A stretch of 64,000 nt of DNA from Achatina immaculata (taxonomy: Eukaryota; Mollusca; Gastropoda; Stylommatophora; Achatinidae), in contig WNKJ01000206.1 of the NCBI GenBank assembly GCA_009760885.1, positions 62,001-126,000 of the forward strand, given 5' to 3'. A program made the position numbers and the translations under genes. Shown here piece after piece: positions 34,830 through 45,598 of this stretch. The first letter of the stretch is position 1; every line of letters starts with the position of its first letter. Under the pieces are notes generated by a model, which had not been told where the DNA came from, made no database searches, and saw only the letters and a program-made list of their open reading frames with translations.

Positions 34830-35186
34830 AGCAGAAATGTGGTTTATTAGAAGAATGTTGCGAATCCCCTGGACAGCAAAAATAACTAATGAAGAATGTA
34901 TGAGAAGAGCTGGAGAGACAAAAAACCTTGTCAAAAAGATAAGAGAGAGACAATGTACTTTCATAGGACATGCAATGAGAAGAGGGGGCATTGAAAATAT
35001 TATAACAACCTGAAAAATAGAAGGAAGAAGATCAAGAGGAAGACCAAGAGAAATGATACTGGACAGTCTGACGGGATGGTGTGAGAGGAGATCACCAACT
35101 GAACTGATGGCCTGCAAGAAGGATCGGGTACTCTGGAGAAGCATAATAGCCAACGCCAGTCGGCACGGCACCTGATGATGATGATG
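34830..35186 (+). mobile_element. (GAT)n-tailed LINE, 5'-truncated, 8-bp target duplication
   Basis: Flanked by AGCAATGC at 34,822-34,829 and 35,187-35,194. The insert begins at AGCAGAAATGTGG (EMWFIRRMLRIPWTAKITNE) and ends in TGATGATGATGATG. Units 2 and 3 have the corresponding unfilled site (AGTAGCAAYGTCTCGTAATT). Confidence 0.92.
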
Positions 35187-35379
35187 AGCAATGCTTGGTA
35201 ATTGTTTTAATACCCCAGACTATTTCTCTTATATTTTGGAGTAACCCACAGAAGCCACTACTTTAGTAAAAAAGGCATATCAGCTTTATCTTGGATGCAA
35301 GATTGGAGACCAGGAAAAGGCCAGTGTCCCAGACAGATGCTTCGTTACGAGCGATAGAATTCTTCCAAAGCGGCTGAAA

Positions 35380-35703
35380 GCTTATAAAGTTTCGATGTCT
35401 TTTGCTATTACTATGATCTAGAGGAAAACAGTTAATTCTGCATGGTACAATTTGTTTCTAAAGGCATCGCAAAGAACAAGAAATGACAACAGCGTATCCA
35501 AACATATCATCTTCTCTCAGACCAGTTCCGCACGGCGAAGAAGTTCCTATACCCAAACATCCGATTCAATTTTTCTATGATACAGAAGACGATGAGCAAG
35601 GGAGCTGGTGTCATTGTATTTTAATGATGCTCCATATGTCAGCCTTGACACAGCATCTACACCACACATTCTCACACAGGAAGTACTGATTTATCTTGTT
35701 CGT
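35380..35703 (+). pseudogene. Fragment of conserved ELNDLV-family protein gene (unit 1)
   Basis: Frame from 35,483 reads TTAYPNISSSLRPVPHGEEV, then PIPKHPIQFFYDTEDDEQG, before a one-base slip. The next part (APYVGP..TASTPHILTQEELNDL in unit 3) is present only out of frame. The copy is cut at about 35,703 by LINE sequence. It belongs to a multi-copy animal family that I know only as uncharacterised proteins, possibly derived from a transposon; the function is unknown. Orientation is divergent from the GPCR, as in units 2 and 3. Confidence 0.7.
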
Positions 35704-35789
35704 GAAATAAAACAACTGGGAAAGCTGTAGAGAGAACTACAAAAATAAGATTCTTAATGGAATGCATCTTTCACATCGCAATATATGCC

Positions 35790-35921
35790 AGTATGTATGT
35801 ATATGTGTGCATGTATGTATGTATGCATATATGTATGTATGCATGTGTGCATGCATGTATATATGTATCCACGTATGTATGCTTGTATGTAATGTATGTT
35901 TGTATGTAATGCATGCATGCG

Positions 35922-35953
<32 letters not shown>

Positions 35954-36012
35954 TGTATGTATGTATGTATGTATGTATGTATGTATGTATGTATGTGTGT
36001 ATGTATGTATGT
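35790..36012. repeat. (TATG)n microsatellite
   Basis: Nearly pure ATGT tract, longest clean run about 35,922-35,995. Lies inside a LINE fragment. Confidence 0.95.
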
Positions 36013-36117
36013 ATGATGAAAGTATGTATTTATGAACTAATGAGTGACAGGGTTATCGAGTAAAGAAGTTTAAACAGAGAAAAGTTAAAGAGTTTGGATA
36101 TATTAAATACATTATAT

Positions 36118-36245
36118 ACATAAACTTCATACGTGGATACATACGTGAATACATACATACATATATACATGCATACACACATGTATACTTACATACATAC
36201 ATACAAACATGCATAAATACATACATACATATGCATACACATACA
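36118..36245. repeat. (CATA)n microsatellite, inverted relative to 35,790-36,012
   Basis: ACAT/CATA tract, the reverse complement of the block 100 bp to the left. Confidence 0.93.
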
Positions 36246-36660
36246 TATGCCATATTAATACATACAATTAATTTCGTGACACTTAAGAAACCATCTGAGA
36301 AACGAATAAATGCCTTTGAATGTAAATACTATAAAAGAGTCCTTCAAATATCATAGACAAATCCATACTATAAGAACTAATATTGAAGAGGGTTGGCGAA
36401 TAAAGAAGTTTTAACAGAGAACAGCTAAATATTTTGGAAATATTAAACGTCATGAGACGTTAGAGAAGAACATCTTGGAATGGTACATAATGGGAAAAAG
36501 AAAGAGAGGAAAACGAATGCGAAGATGGCTGCAAGATTTCGTTGACAGTCTGCAAATGGATGCATCAACAGCAGGACATCTTGCTTACAGCCGAGTAACC
36601 TACATGAGAGCTGTTAGGAAGGCATAGTTCCCAAGCGACATTCAAATCGCTGACTGACTG

Positions 36661-36878
36661 ATCCCGAACAGACAGACAAAACCACACAGAAGCACATTAT
36701 TTTATGACAACAAAGGACTACTCTTGACTATCACTGTTTATATTCGACTCGGTAGCGTTTTTTCTGTTACTCGCAACTTTTGTCGTTATAGAACTTTTCA
36801 GGGAATTATATATTGTTTTCATTAAAACTATTACTGCACTGATTCACATAAACGTTTTGTTTTACATACATTTTACCA
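36661..36878 (-). pseudogene. GPCR N-terminal remnant (second receptor copy of unit 1)
   Basis: Minus strand aligns with codons 1 to about 65 of the receptor at 42,974 (compare ATCCCGAACAGACAGACAAA with ATCCCAAACAGACTAACAAA). The start is ATG followed directly by TAA, and frameshifts are present. The remainder of the gene is replaced by a LINE. The same remnant exists in unit 2 at 46,790-47,005. Confidence 0.75.
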
Positions 36879-36961
36879 GAAAGTACTTTTTCTTGTTTCT
36901 TTGAAGTAACACAACTACCAGATATTATTTTTCTTTTCGTGTAAGGAATAGAATCGTATAT

Positions 36962-37205
36962 CTCTCTCTCTCTGAACCTTAAGTGCCCAGGGCACATGGG
37001 GCTTCCGCAAGGGTTTTCCACAAATGCCTGTCTTTCGCCTTTTTTTCTGCTCTTGCCCAGGTGAGCCCTCTATTGCTCAACATCCTTTCTGTTGTTCTTC
37101 TCCATGTCTCTTTTGGTCTACCCTTACTTCTGCTCCCCTGTGGTGTCCATCTTAGTGCTATTTTTGGTAGTGAGTTGTCAGTCATTCGGAGCACATGTCC
37201 CAACC
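36962..37205 (-). mobile_element. (GA)n-tailed LINE 3' end, 9-bp target duplication
   Basis: Flanked by ATCGTATAT (36,953-36,961 and 37,206-37,214). Minus frame: YIRWLGHVLRMTDNSLPKIA, RWTPQGSRSKGRPKETWRRT, LTWARAEKKAKDRHLWKTLA, ending APCALGT and a GTTCAGAGAGAG tail. Unit 2 keeps the empty site near 47,065 (GAATCGTATGTAACAACTG). A second copy of this family is at 55,811. Confidence 0.93.
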
Positions 37206-37214
37206 ATCGTATAT

Positions 37215-40200
37215 ACAACTATTTAAAATGTTTAGAATCAAATATCGGCTATTTTATTAGTTTTTGTTCCCTTATCTTTATTTTTCATAAATAATGTGAA
37301 ATACAGTCTTATGATAAGAGTAAATCAAAATAATTCGATTAAAATGTTAAATCTTTATATAATAAGACTAATTTTTGTCACATTTTCAGTATAAGTATTT
37401 TAGACTTCTCTCGCAATCAGACAATCATCTGAAATTCTTAACGGTGGAGGACAAAAGTAATTTATCTTCCTTGACGGAATCTTGACCTCAGCTTCATGCT
37501 TCTCTATTGGTCCTGCAACAGCCAGTGTCAAGTCTAAATATTGCCTGCAGAAAACCAGATCTAAGTTTAATGGGTTTTTTTTCTCTTTTTTACAATTCTG
37601 TACGCATTTTAAACTGAGAAAAACTACTATAAATGCTTCTATTTTGTGATATTTTGCGAAATTGTTCTCATTAAATTATTATAGATTCTGAGACACAGAG
37701 CAAAATATGTGACACGAAATATCTAAGATAAGAAACTATATTCACTTTAGAAGGCTCAAGTGAGGTTTTCGCTGCGATTACACCTGCAACTACTGGAGAA
37801 TTAACATGAGTGAAATTAACATTTCCAGAACTTTCGTAAATGTAACACTAACATGAAATTGCGATGCTATTTTTCTTTAGTAACAGTTCTTCCTTCAGGT
37901 TCTTCCACCAAAATGTAGAAGTAGCTCGTTTATTAACTCAGTGACCACACATTGTGAGAAGGTGGTTTTTTTCATTATCAAGTATGTAATTTTCATGGCT
38001 TGTTTTCTATCACTGATAGAAGATATTTTTCATGACCTTCAATGTTACCTCATTTTTAGCGATATAATGCTTAGTGACAGAAGTAATAAATACTTTATTT
38101 AAATAATGTCAAATAAGATGAAATCATATTTCAACAAATATATGTTTATGTGTGTATACACAGTAAAGGAAAATGTTCGACGCAAGGTAATAAATATGCC
38201 ATGTCTAATATTAATGTTGAAAAAAGTGCAAACAGACGAAAAGTACAAATCAAAGATTAAAAAAAAATAAACTGCAAATTAAACTTTAAATAGCTAAAGA
38301 AATGTATGGAAAAAATGGTTCACTTGTATCTGTATTTTTATTTAGCTTTTCAGCTGCGTGTATTAGAGTATGGGGTGTTTCTTATCTCTATGAGTTTGTT
38401 TTACTCTACCTTCTATTCATCTCTGTTTTATTCCCAAGTCTGCTTACATATGATTGTATCTAGTGTTTTCTTGTACAAATCCTCTTCTCTGTTCATGATA
38501 AACACTGAATTCTTCAGAATATCCACACTTGTACCATCAGGTTTTATCTTTGCTTACATGCCATTAGTTTCTAATGTGATAGCAGTATAACACATGACAA
38601 ATAAGTTTGCTCAAATTTGAATGGTACGAACTGTACAAACTAGAATTCAACTTAACAGAGATTTTAGTCAACGCCGTTATGTATAGTGGTTACAACGTCA
38701 CTGCTGCTTGTAATTCCACTTATATATGTCACCACTGCTGGGGAATGACAAACTGATGCCCCTGGCTCTTTCTTTCAATATTATTAATAATTTTGTTATT
38801 ACCGAAACTTTCAGCTCCAACCGTAATATATTTTACTTTTTAAGTTCTTTAATAATAGAAATATACTGACACAGACGAGATAATTGATAATAATTATATT
38901 TCGGTAGTTATAAAGTTTTGCTTTTGTAAATTTAAAAGTTTTGTAATATTTCCAATATTTCGTTTTGTAAAACATGTAATTTTCATTGTTTCTATTAGCC
39001 TCTCAACAAATACGTGCATATAAATAAAGCCAAGATTCCCAAAGATCGTACAGGCTAAACACGTATATTAATTGATGAGAACGCTATGAAAAATGAGTTA
39101 GTTTAATTGTAGACTAGTAAAGGATGTATTCATACTTTGAAACGATTTTTGTTAAATTGTGAAATTTATTGCTGTAATGTAAAATATTCTAGCAGTGTGT
39201 CTCAAGTTTTCATAAATAGTTAATAAGAGAGCATCAAAACATATTCCGTTTGTCATACACATCTTTATAAATAGGAAACAACGAAGATTTCGTACAGTAA
39301 AGTAAATGAAAACAGCGATGTGTAACTGGACATCGAAAACATCTTACACAAATCAAAGAAAGTGTTCCCTGTAAGCTTTTTTTTTGTTGAGATGTAATAA
39401 TACAAAACTAGATTTTATCACTTTGTCATATAGCCGATAATATCACTTTCCACCACTACATAATGGTCTATGATGTGAATCACCTACAACCCAGGCGACA
39501 GATGTTCTGTGGATTTTTTCTGTTCTTTATTTGGACACTGCATTTTTTTTTCTTTATTAGAACCAGAGTTTCTCTTTATCAGATTTTAATGCTTGAAATT
39601 TCAGGGAGAAATCAAGTACTTTGAAATACAATCTTCAAAAATGTATATTTGTCGTTTAGTTTTGTGACTCGGATACAAGGTTCAGAACATACTTTGGTCA
39701 AACTTTGAAATGATGTGTGTACTATTTTCCTTGTCACATCACATAATTTATTAGTATGTGAAATTTCTGAGACGTGTGTCTCAAGGATTCTTCAATAGTT
39801 AACGAGGTCACTAACAGCGAATGTCAAAACATACTCGAGTTGTCACATAAAAAATACTATCTTCTTTTTCCTGAACAATTCACTGAGCTGGAAGTTGGAT
39901 TCATGTCACCTGCAACAGAAGAGGTTCCGATTTGTTTTTTTGTTTGTTTTGTTTTGTTTTATTTTGATCTATAGATATAATTTTATTAAAGTTCTGTTTA
40001 TTTGTTTAGTTTTCTTTTTTGAATTTAATAAAATGTTATTTGAAGAACTTTCCGTGTACTCGAGAAAACGAACTTGAGAGTCCCACAGACAGAAAGTGAG
40101 TAATTCAAGCGAGGTTTACTTATTGATTTTACTTCATTGGCGTTTGTATAATATGTATTTGTGCTGGAAATTTTCTGCTTTGAAATTACAAGACGCTGGA

Positions 40201-40286
40201 GAATTGAAATGCTTGAAACAAATAAGACATCGTCTATATTTAATTTGTTCGCTTTGTTTTATGTTGTTGGGCTGAGAGAGTGAGTT
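37215..40286. other. Unit-1 non-coding tail
   Basis: About 3 kb of AT-rich DNA. The stretch 37,215-38,760 is collinear with unit 2 (47,075-47,890 plus 51,600-52,920), which shows it belongs to the duplication. 38,760-40,260 has no recognised counterpart or gene. The 94-codon hydrophobic frame at 38,306-38,590 is not conserved in frame in unit 2. Confidence 0.6.
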
Positions 40287-41030
40287 AGTGGTCGTCCAGT
40301 GTGGTCCAGTGTGGTCCAGTGCGCTCCAGTGTGGTCCAGTGCGCTCCAGTGTGGTCGTGTGTAGCCGTGGTAGTCAACGTGTAACCTTAGTGTGGTCACG
40401 TGTAATCGTTGTCGTCAACATGTAGTCTAGTGTGGTCACGTGTAACAGTTGTCGTCAACATGTAATCTACTGTGCTCATGTGTAACCGTTGTCGTCAACA
40501 TGTAGTCTAGTGTGGTCACGTGTAACCGTTGTCGTCAACATGTAGTCTAGTGTGGTCACGTGTAACAGTTGTCATCAACATGTAGTCTAATGTACATGTG
40601 TAACCGTTGTCGTCAACATTTAGTCTAGTGTGGTCACGTGTAACAGTTGTCGTCAACATGTAATCTACTGTGTCCATGTGTAACCGTTGTCGTCAACATG
40701 TAATCTACTGTGTCCATGTGTAACAGTTGTCGTCAACATGTAATATACTGTGTCCATGTGTAACCGTTGTCGTCAACATGTAATCTACTGTGCTCATGTG
40801 TAACCGTTGTCGTCAACATGTAATCTACTGTGTCCATGTGTAACCGTTGTGTCAACATTTAGTCTAGTGTGTCCATGTGTAACCGTTGTCGTCAACATTT
40901 AGTCTAGTGTGTTCATGTGTAATCGTTGTGTCAACATTTAGTCTAGTGTGTTCATGTGTAATCGTTGTCGTCAACATTTAGTCTAGTGTGCTCATGTGTA
41001 GCCAACGTCGTCAACATGTAGTCTGGTCTG
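40287..41030. repeat. 40-bp minisatellite, about 17-18 copies
   Basis: Unit TGTAGTCTAGTGTGGTCACG then TGTAACCGTTGTCGTCAACA, exactly 40 bp. Starts with a shorter GTCCAGTGTG sub-repeat. Variants TGTCCATG, TGCTCATG and TGTTCATG cluster, indicating block duplication. Confidence 0.93.
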
Positions 41031-41873
41031 TATGTGTCTGTAGAAATTGTGTTGATTTTGGTACTGGTATGTTTCTTGTGTGTATGTTGGATTACAATGT
41101 GTCAGGACAACCTGCCAGCATATCATCCTTGTTTTTCTAAGAGCCATTATTACCATTTTTATCGGGTCCATACATTGAACGTCTGAAATTTTTAAGCCAA
41201 GTTGTTGAGATGTTGCAAGTTGTATTGTACCAACTGATAGTTGTTGTAGAGCCTGGGCTATATCTGACAGCTGAAGAAAGTATTTATCTACTCCAGGATA
41301 ACGTTTATTTGAAGATGAACTTTCATGAAGATTGAAAGATGTTCAGAATATTATGAGATTAAACATCTGTTTGAAATCAGTTGATGTCAGGTGGATACCA
41401 TTTCAGTAAATTAAATTAAATTTTCATTGCCAGTTAGAAGCATACAACAATTATGTTTTAGAATGATATCTACGTGTATGGGATATAGCGATACTTGGAA
41501 CATACCAGGGGTCTAACATGATGAAGCTGTATGTTTCAATGGTTGTGTGAGCACTGACAACCAATGCATTCACGTGTTTTATTTGTACTGAGGCGTCAAG
41601 TGTCATACAAACGGTCAGTGTCAAATATCAAACTTAGACAGTCAACTTAGACCACAGAGTCCTCTGTATTGTTGTGAAGCTGTTAATATTCCTAAGATAA
41701 ACGAGTTCGCGTTCCTGTTTTATTTTGCTTCACATTCAGAAACGATTTGGCCATATACACTTTCAACAGAATGAATAAGTGTTAAGTCTGAAACATATAA
41801 CACAACAGTTGAAACTAATCAAATGATGTGTATCTCACACTCATGTATGGTGGAGAAATATAACACAATAAAC
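41031..41873. other. Unit-2 shared 3' flank of the receptor
   Basis: Collinear with 56,260-56,552 plus 58,079-58,524 (unit 3) and, from about 41,460, with 31,480-31,850 (unit 1). No coding frame. Contains the likely 3' UTR and polyadenylation region of the receptor. Confidence 0.75.
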
Positions 41874-42974
41874 TTAAGGGGAAAACTTGCATATGTGATT
41901 TGTGAAGGTAGAAAAGAGTTGTATAAATGTCCTCCTGTATTTTGTACTCATTGTAAAGTACAAGAAAATATTCACACTAGAATTGATGTTTTCAAGCAAA
42001 GTAGCGACGGACCAAAGAATGCAATAAAGATTGTAATATCTGCCACCTTTACTGAATTCGGGTTGGCAAAAGGTTGCGACACTTAATAAAACAGCGGGTA
42101 TGAGGCAGATGATTAGAATACTAGAAATAAGAACAATCATATTCATGGTCGTTCTGTCTCTGTTAGACAAAGATTTCGACTTTTCCAGACCGATATTTGC
42201 CGACTTCCGCCAAGATTGTTTCTGTCTTAGTTTCCGGATTAGTATCAAGGTAAGTAACACAACTGTGGGAAAAGCAACAAATCCAATAATAGCATGAATA
42301 AAGTAAACAACAGCCTCAGTTGTACCGTTGTCAAGTGTTACTACAAAACTTAATAGAGTTTTGTTCAGGTTGGGATAGAACTTCCAGTCAAGATAGGATG
42401 TACAGTATAAAGGAAGTCCACCTATCCAGGTCCCGATGTAAATAACGAAGATCACTGCTGTTGTTCTTCTTGGAGTGATTATCTGTTTGACGTGTAAAGG
42501 AAAAGCTATACACAGACATCTCTCAGCCGTGACGTAAACGGTGATTAGGCAGGTAATTCTAGCGAAGGCTTCTCGTGGTAATCCTGCAGTGATGTACTGC
42601 ATATCTTCATACACTATGGGCAACCGGGCATTTTCTAATAGAGGATTAACCCAGTGTATGTACCATTGCTGTATTATCAGACTGCAGAGATCAGAGACAG
42701 CCATAGCAAAGAAACTAATGTTTATAGTAGTGTTAAGTCCTTGTCTATAAAAAATGATTAAATTTATTATATTCGTTATTATCCCAAACAGACTAACAAA
42801 ACCGCACAAAAACAAATTATTTATGACAACAAATAATTGCCTTTGATCATCACTGACTATCACTGACTTGGTCGCAATATCTATGTTATCTTTTGTCGTT
42901 ATAGAAGTGTTAATTTCATTATATTTTCTTTCCATTAGAAATATCGCTGCTGTGGGATATGTGTTGTTCGACAT
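41874..42974 (-). CDS. Chemosensory-type rhodopsin-class GPCR, intact single exon
   Basis: A 366-residue receptor predicted to sit in the plasma membrane and signal through G proteins; ligand unknown. The N-terminus has glycosylation sites (NNT at 3, NTS at 22). Seven hydrophobic segments: TM1 about 48-75 with N68 (GIITNII), TM2 about 86-105 with D95 (AMAVSDL), TM3 about 135-155 ending ERC (151-153) in place of DRY, TM4 about 171-190, TM5 about 221-246, a basic third loop, TM6 about 277-300, and TM7 about 315-340 with NSSVNIFLY (331-339) in place of NPxxY. The style (FGIITNIINLIIFYRQGL, ISFFAMAVSDL) matches candidate chemosensory receptors of gastropods. An in-frame TAA 18 nt upstream of the ATG supports this start. 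No intron. Flanks are duplicated in units 1 and 3. A divergent-peptide receptor is a less likely alternative. Confidence 0.9.
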   Translation of the reverse strand: MSNNTYPTAAIFLMERKYNEINTSITTKDNIDIATKSVIVSDDQRQLFVVINNLFLCGFVSLFGIITNIINLIIFYRQGLNTTINISFFAMAVSDLCSLIIQQWYIHWVNPLLENARLPIVYEDMQYITAGLPREAFARITCLITVYVTAERCLCIAFPLHVKQIITPRRTTAVIFVIYIGTWIGGLPLYCTSYLDWKFYPNLNKTLLSFVVTLDNGTTEAVVYFIHAIIGFVAFPTVVLLTLILIRKLRQKQSWRKSANIGLEKSKSLSNRDRTTMNMIVLISSILIICLIPAVLLSVATFCQPEFSKGGRYYNLYCILWSVATLLENINSSVNIFLYFTMSTKYRRTFIQLFSTFTNHICKFSP

Positions 42975-43445
42975 ATATTTTGCTAGGAATTAGCAGCTTA
43001 TTCTTCTTGGCTTTGATAGATCCTAGCAATAAAACATACTTATTGTCATCTAAGGAACTGAATCGTATGCACTGCTGGTTAAAATGCTTAGGATAATTAG
43101 AGATTACACGGAACACCGCACATTGTACACGTGAAATAAACCTAGCCAAGTTTGATTAATTCTAATGTACTGAACACAAAACTGACATGGAATATATCGA
43201 TTGGCTCTTGTTTAGGAGATACTCAGTTTGGTTTGTTTAAATAAAGTTGTTTAATTGATTTTACGATTGTGGCATAATTTAATATTGCTTTATGGAAAGT
43301 ATCTTTCACTTGTAAGTGTTGTATTGCATCAACCAATCCTAAACATCACTCTTAGAAAGTGGAGTATATGTAAGTAGCAATGTCTCGTAATTGTTCTAAT
43401 ACTCCAAGCCACTTCTCTTATATTTTGGAATGACCTTAAGAAGCC
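42975..43445. other. Unit-2 shared 5' flank of the receptor
   Basis: Collinear with 34,440-34,829 and 62,993-63,450. Possible promoter region; no motif can be defended. Confidence 0.6.
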
Positions 43446-43935
43446 ACTTCAGTTCAATTCAAGTCCCAGTGCCGCGTGGTGTAGGCGATCGTTTCTCTCC
43501 CCAATTCCCTGTCTTTAGACTTGATTATGAGATCCGCCGGTGACTATCTTCCTAGTCACACTGACAGCCATTCCCGTAACTTCTCTTCTTTTCTTCCTCT
43601 GTCTCTTCTTCCCTCATTTGCCACGGTGTGTTCCAGTTTTCCTCTTCTCAGGAAATTTCAAATAAATCTCACTTGTCTGCCTCTTATCTTTGCTATAATT
43701 TGCTTTTTAACCCCAGCCTCTCTTAAGACTTCTTCATTGGTTTTCTTGGCTAACTCTCATTGCTACTGATTGCTGCCAGTATATGTTTCTGATAAGTTTC
43801 AGATATTTCCCATCTATGTTGATGTATTCCAGCAAAATATAATTTGTACGTGTCTCACTTTATCAAATGATTTACAGTAGTCTATGGAGCATAAGTATAG
43901 ATCATTCTTCTATTGATCTCTCTATGAATGTTCTT
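43446..43935 (-). mobile_element. LINE fragment, internally deleted
   Basis: Minus strand: an RT palm piece (CSIDYCKSFDKVRHVQIIL) at the right, then LREAGVKKQIIAKIRGRQVR with FLRRGKLEHTVANEGRRDRG at the left. The catalytic FADD and thumb region between them are missing. It replaces shared unit sequence that is present in units 1 and 3. Confidence 0.65.
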
Positions 43936-43936
43936 A

Positions 43937-43971
<35 letters not shown>

Positions 43972-43974
<3 letters not shown>

Positions 43975-44914
43975 CCGAAAGTTCGGTCCTACAGAAAGTC
44001 GTGAGCAAAAATGTTTTAAAAGTCAGAATTTATAGATTAAGAAAATATAGATGCATCATCTTAATATGCATCCTTACCACATCATGTAGAGGTCACATGA
44101 CGTCACCATCATGTGTCACATGACCCCATGGAATACAAACAAAATGGCTGGTGCTGAAGTTTCGTTTCGTCAACGTGCTGTTATTAATTCCTGGTTAAAG
44201 AGGAAATTTCCGCTGCTGAAATTCACCAAAGACTTCAACTTGATTATGGGAGTGTGTGTATGGGTGCTAGCAGTGTTAGGAGGTGGGCGAAGCCTTTTAA
44301 ATATGGAAACACAAGCATCCGAGATATGTCTCGCAGCGGTCGCCCTCGAACTACTTTCACTGGACGCAACGTGGAAAGGGTTGATGATAATAGTAAACAA
44401 GACATGCGCTGTAAATCTTGGAATAGGACACAGTGCAGTACAGGAAATAATTGAAACCCTAGCGTATATAAGTTTGTGCCCGCTGGGTCCCCCGTTTGTT
44501 GAATGAAGATCACAAAGCTGTGAGAAAAACTCTGCTCGCCGGACAACTGAGCAAATTCAGAAAATAGGTTGGGGAATTCTTACTCACCCTGCCTAAACCC
44601 CGACCTGGCATCCAGTGATTACCATCTTTTCGGTTTTGTGAAAGAACAAATGCGAGGCCATCACTACGACACAGGAGAGAACGTCCAGAAAGCAGTGCGT
44701 CTGTGCCTTCGGTCAACTAGAATGGAATTCTGTCCAGAGGATATTTTCAAACTTGCAGAGCGGTGGGAAAAATGTGTTCAGAGAAATAGAGATTATGTTG
44801 AGAAGAGAAGAAGAGGATTCAGTTTAAGCTGAAACATTTGTTATCCTTTTCTTTCTATAAATTATGATCTTGAAAAAATGTTTGCTCATGATTTTCGGTA
44901 TGACCCTCGTAACG
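43972..44914 (+). mobile_element. Mariner-like DNA transposon, internally deleted
   Basis: N-terminal transposase (ATG at 44,144): SFRQRAVINSWL, then in shifted frames LDYGSVCMGASSVRRWAKPF and SRSGRPRTTF, the HTH region of mariner transposases. C-terminus: SPCLNPDLASSDYHLFGFVK, then EFCPEDIFKLAERWEKCVQR and NRDYVEKRR. The central catalytic DD(34)D region is mostly deleted, leaving only the part around DLASSDYHLF. Imperfect terminal inverted repeats: GAAAGTCGTGAGCAAAAATG at about 43,994 versus GAAAATCATGAGCAAACATT on the complement near 44,880-44,897. It is preceded by a (TA)n tract (43,939-43,971), so the TA target cannot be pinned down. Non-functional. Confidence 0.85.
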
Positions 44915-45535
44915 TCCGATATCAGACCAGTTCCGCAAGGCGAAGAACTTCATATATCCAAACCTCCGAAACAATTTTTGTTTAAAACAGAAGAGGATTG
45001 AGCAAGGGGAGCTGGTGTCATCGGATTCTAATGACGCTACATATGTCGGCCCTGACACGGTATCTACACCACACATTCTCACCAAAGAAGAACTGAATGA
45101 TCTTGTCGTGACCTGGAATTATCAAAAACCAAACATATTTCCTAGAATCAAGGTTTCAGTAATAAAATCCTCTTAAGGAAAATGTCAGACTGACATTATT
45201 TCGCACTCATCATAAGAAGTTTAAGCACTTCTTCCGTAAAGAAATGACCTTGTGTATTGCTGTGATGTAAAATCCTTGATAATTACAAGCGGAATTAAAC
45301 GCGACCGGCAAGAATGGCGACTTTTTTTATAGATTCGTTCAAACCGAGTCTCAAGGCGGTGCTGCTCCTGATGGAACCTGTTCTCCCTCCGTTCCAGTGG
45401 GACATGGTGTCAACATGAAATAAACTATCACAAACTTAAACAGTTGTTGGACAATCTTCAGTACCTCAAGTACGGCTGCTATCTCTGTGCTGACTTGAAG
45501 ACAGCGGCCGTATTGATAGGTCTGCAGGTGAGCTG
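44915..45535 (+). pseudogene. ELNDLV-family protein gene, broken (unit 2)
   Basis: Frames in order: RPVPQGEELHISKPPKQFLF, a TGA, then GELVSSDSNDATYVGPDTVS with TPHILTKEELNDLVVT, then KKFKHFFRKEM, NGDFF.DSFKPSLKAVLL and LDNLQYLKYGCYLCADLKTA. This extends further than the unit-3 copy (which runs off the window) and shows the conserved FFRKED, EWRLFIDSSK-like and LCADLK blocks of the family. Stops and slips throughout. The 5' part is missing: a mariner element joins at 44,914. It is cut at about 45,535 where a GPCR scrap starts. Confidence 0.72.
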
Positions 45536-45552
45536 TACACAGTATTGCCCTT

Positions 45553-45598
45553 GCTTATAAAATAATCAAATTAATATACTAGTTATTATCCCGAACAG
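45553..45598 (-). pseudogene. GPCR scrap left of a LINE insertion
   Basis: CTTGCTTATAAAATAATCAA and TTATTATCCCGAACAG match the TM1 region of the receptor (compare 42,735-42,790). Together with 46,790-47,005 it shows a LINE inserted into a second receptor copy. Confidence 0.65.

Larger units (their letters stand above)
35704..36660 (+). mobile_element. RTE/BovB-like LINE fragment, split by microsatellites
   Basis: Pieces in order: IKQLGKLWREL..TKIRFL (35,707-35,790), a (TATG)n block, GLSSKEV/GWRIKKFKQRKVKEF-like sequence (36,040-36,110), a (CATA)n block, then RINAFECKYYKRVLQIS, MGKRKRGKRMRRWLQDFVD and the (CTGA)n tail up to 36,660. Inserted at ATCCCGAACAG within an old GPCR copy; unit 2 has the same insertion at 45,599-46,789. 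Confidence 0.85.

Noticed and set aside
35762..36016. Cys/Met/Tyr/Val-rich peptide frames over ATGT repeats
   Set aside because: Pure microsatellite translation; the same holds for 16,880-17,232.
38306..38590. A 94-codon hydrophobic plus-strand frame as a membrane protein
   Set aside because: The homologous DNA in unit 2 (52,180-52,470) does not keep the frame, so it is not under coding constraint.
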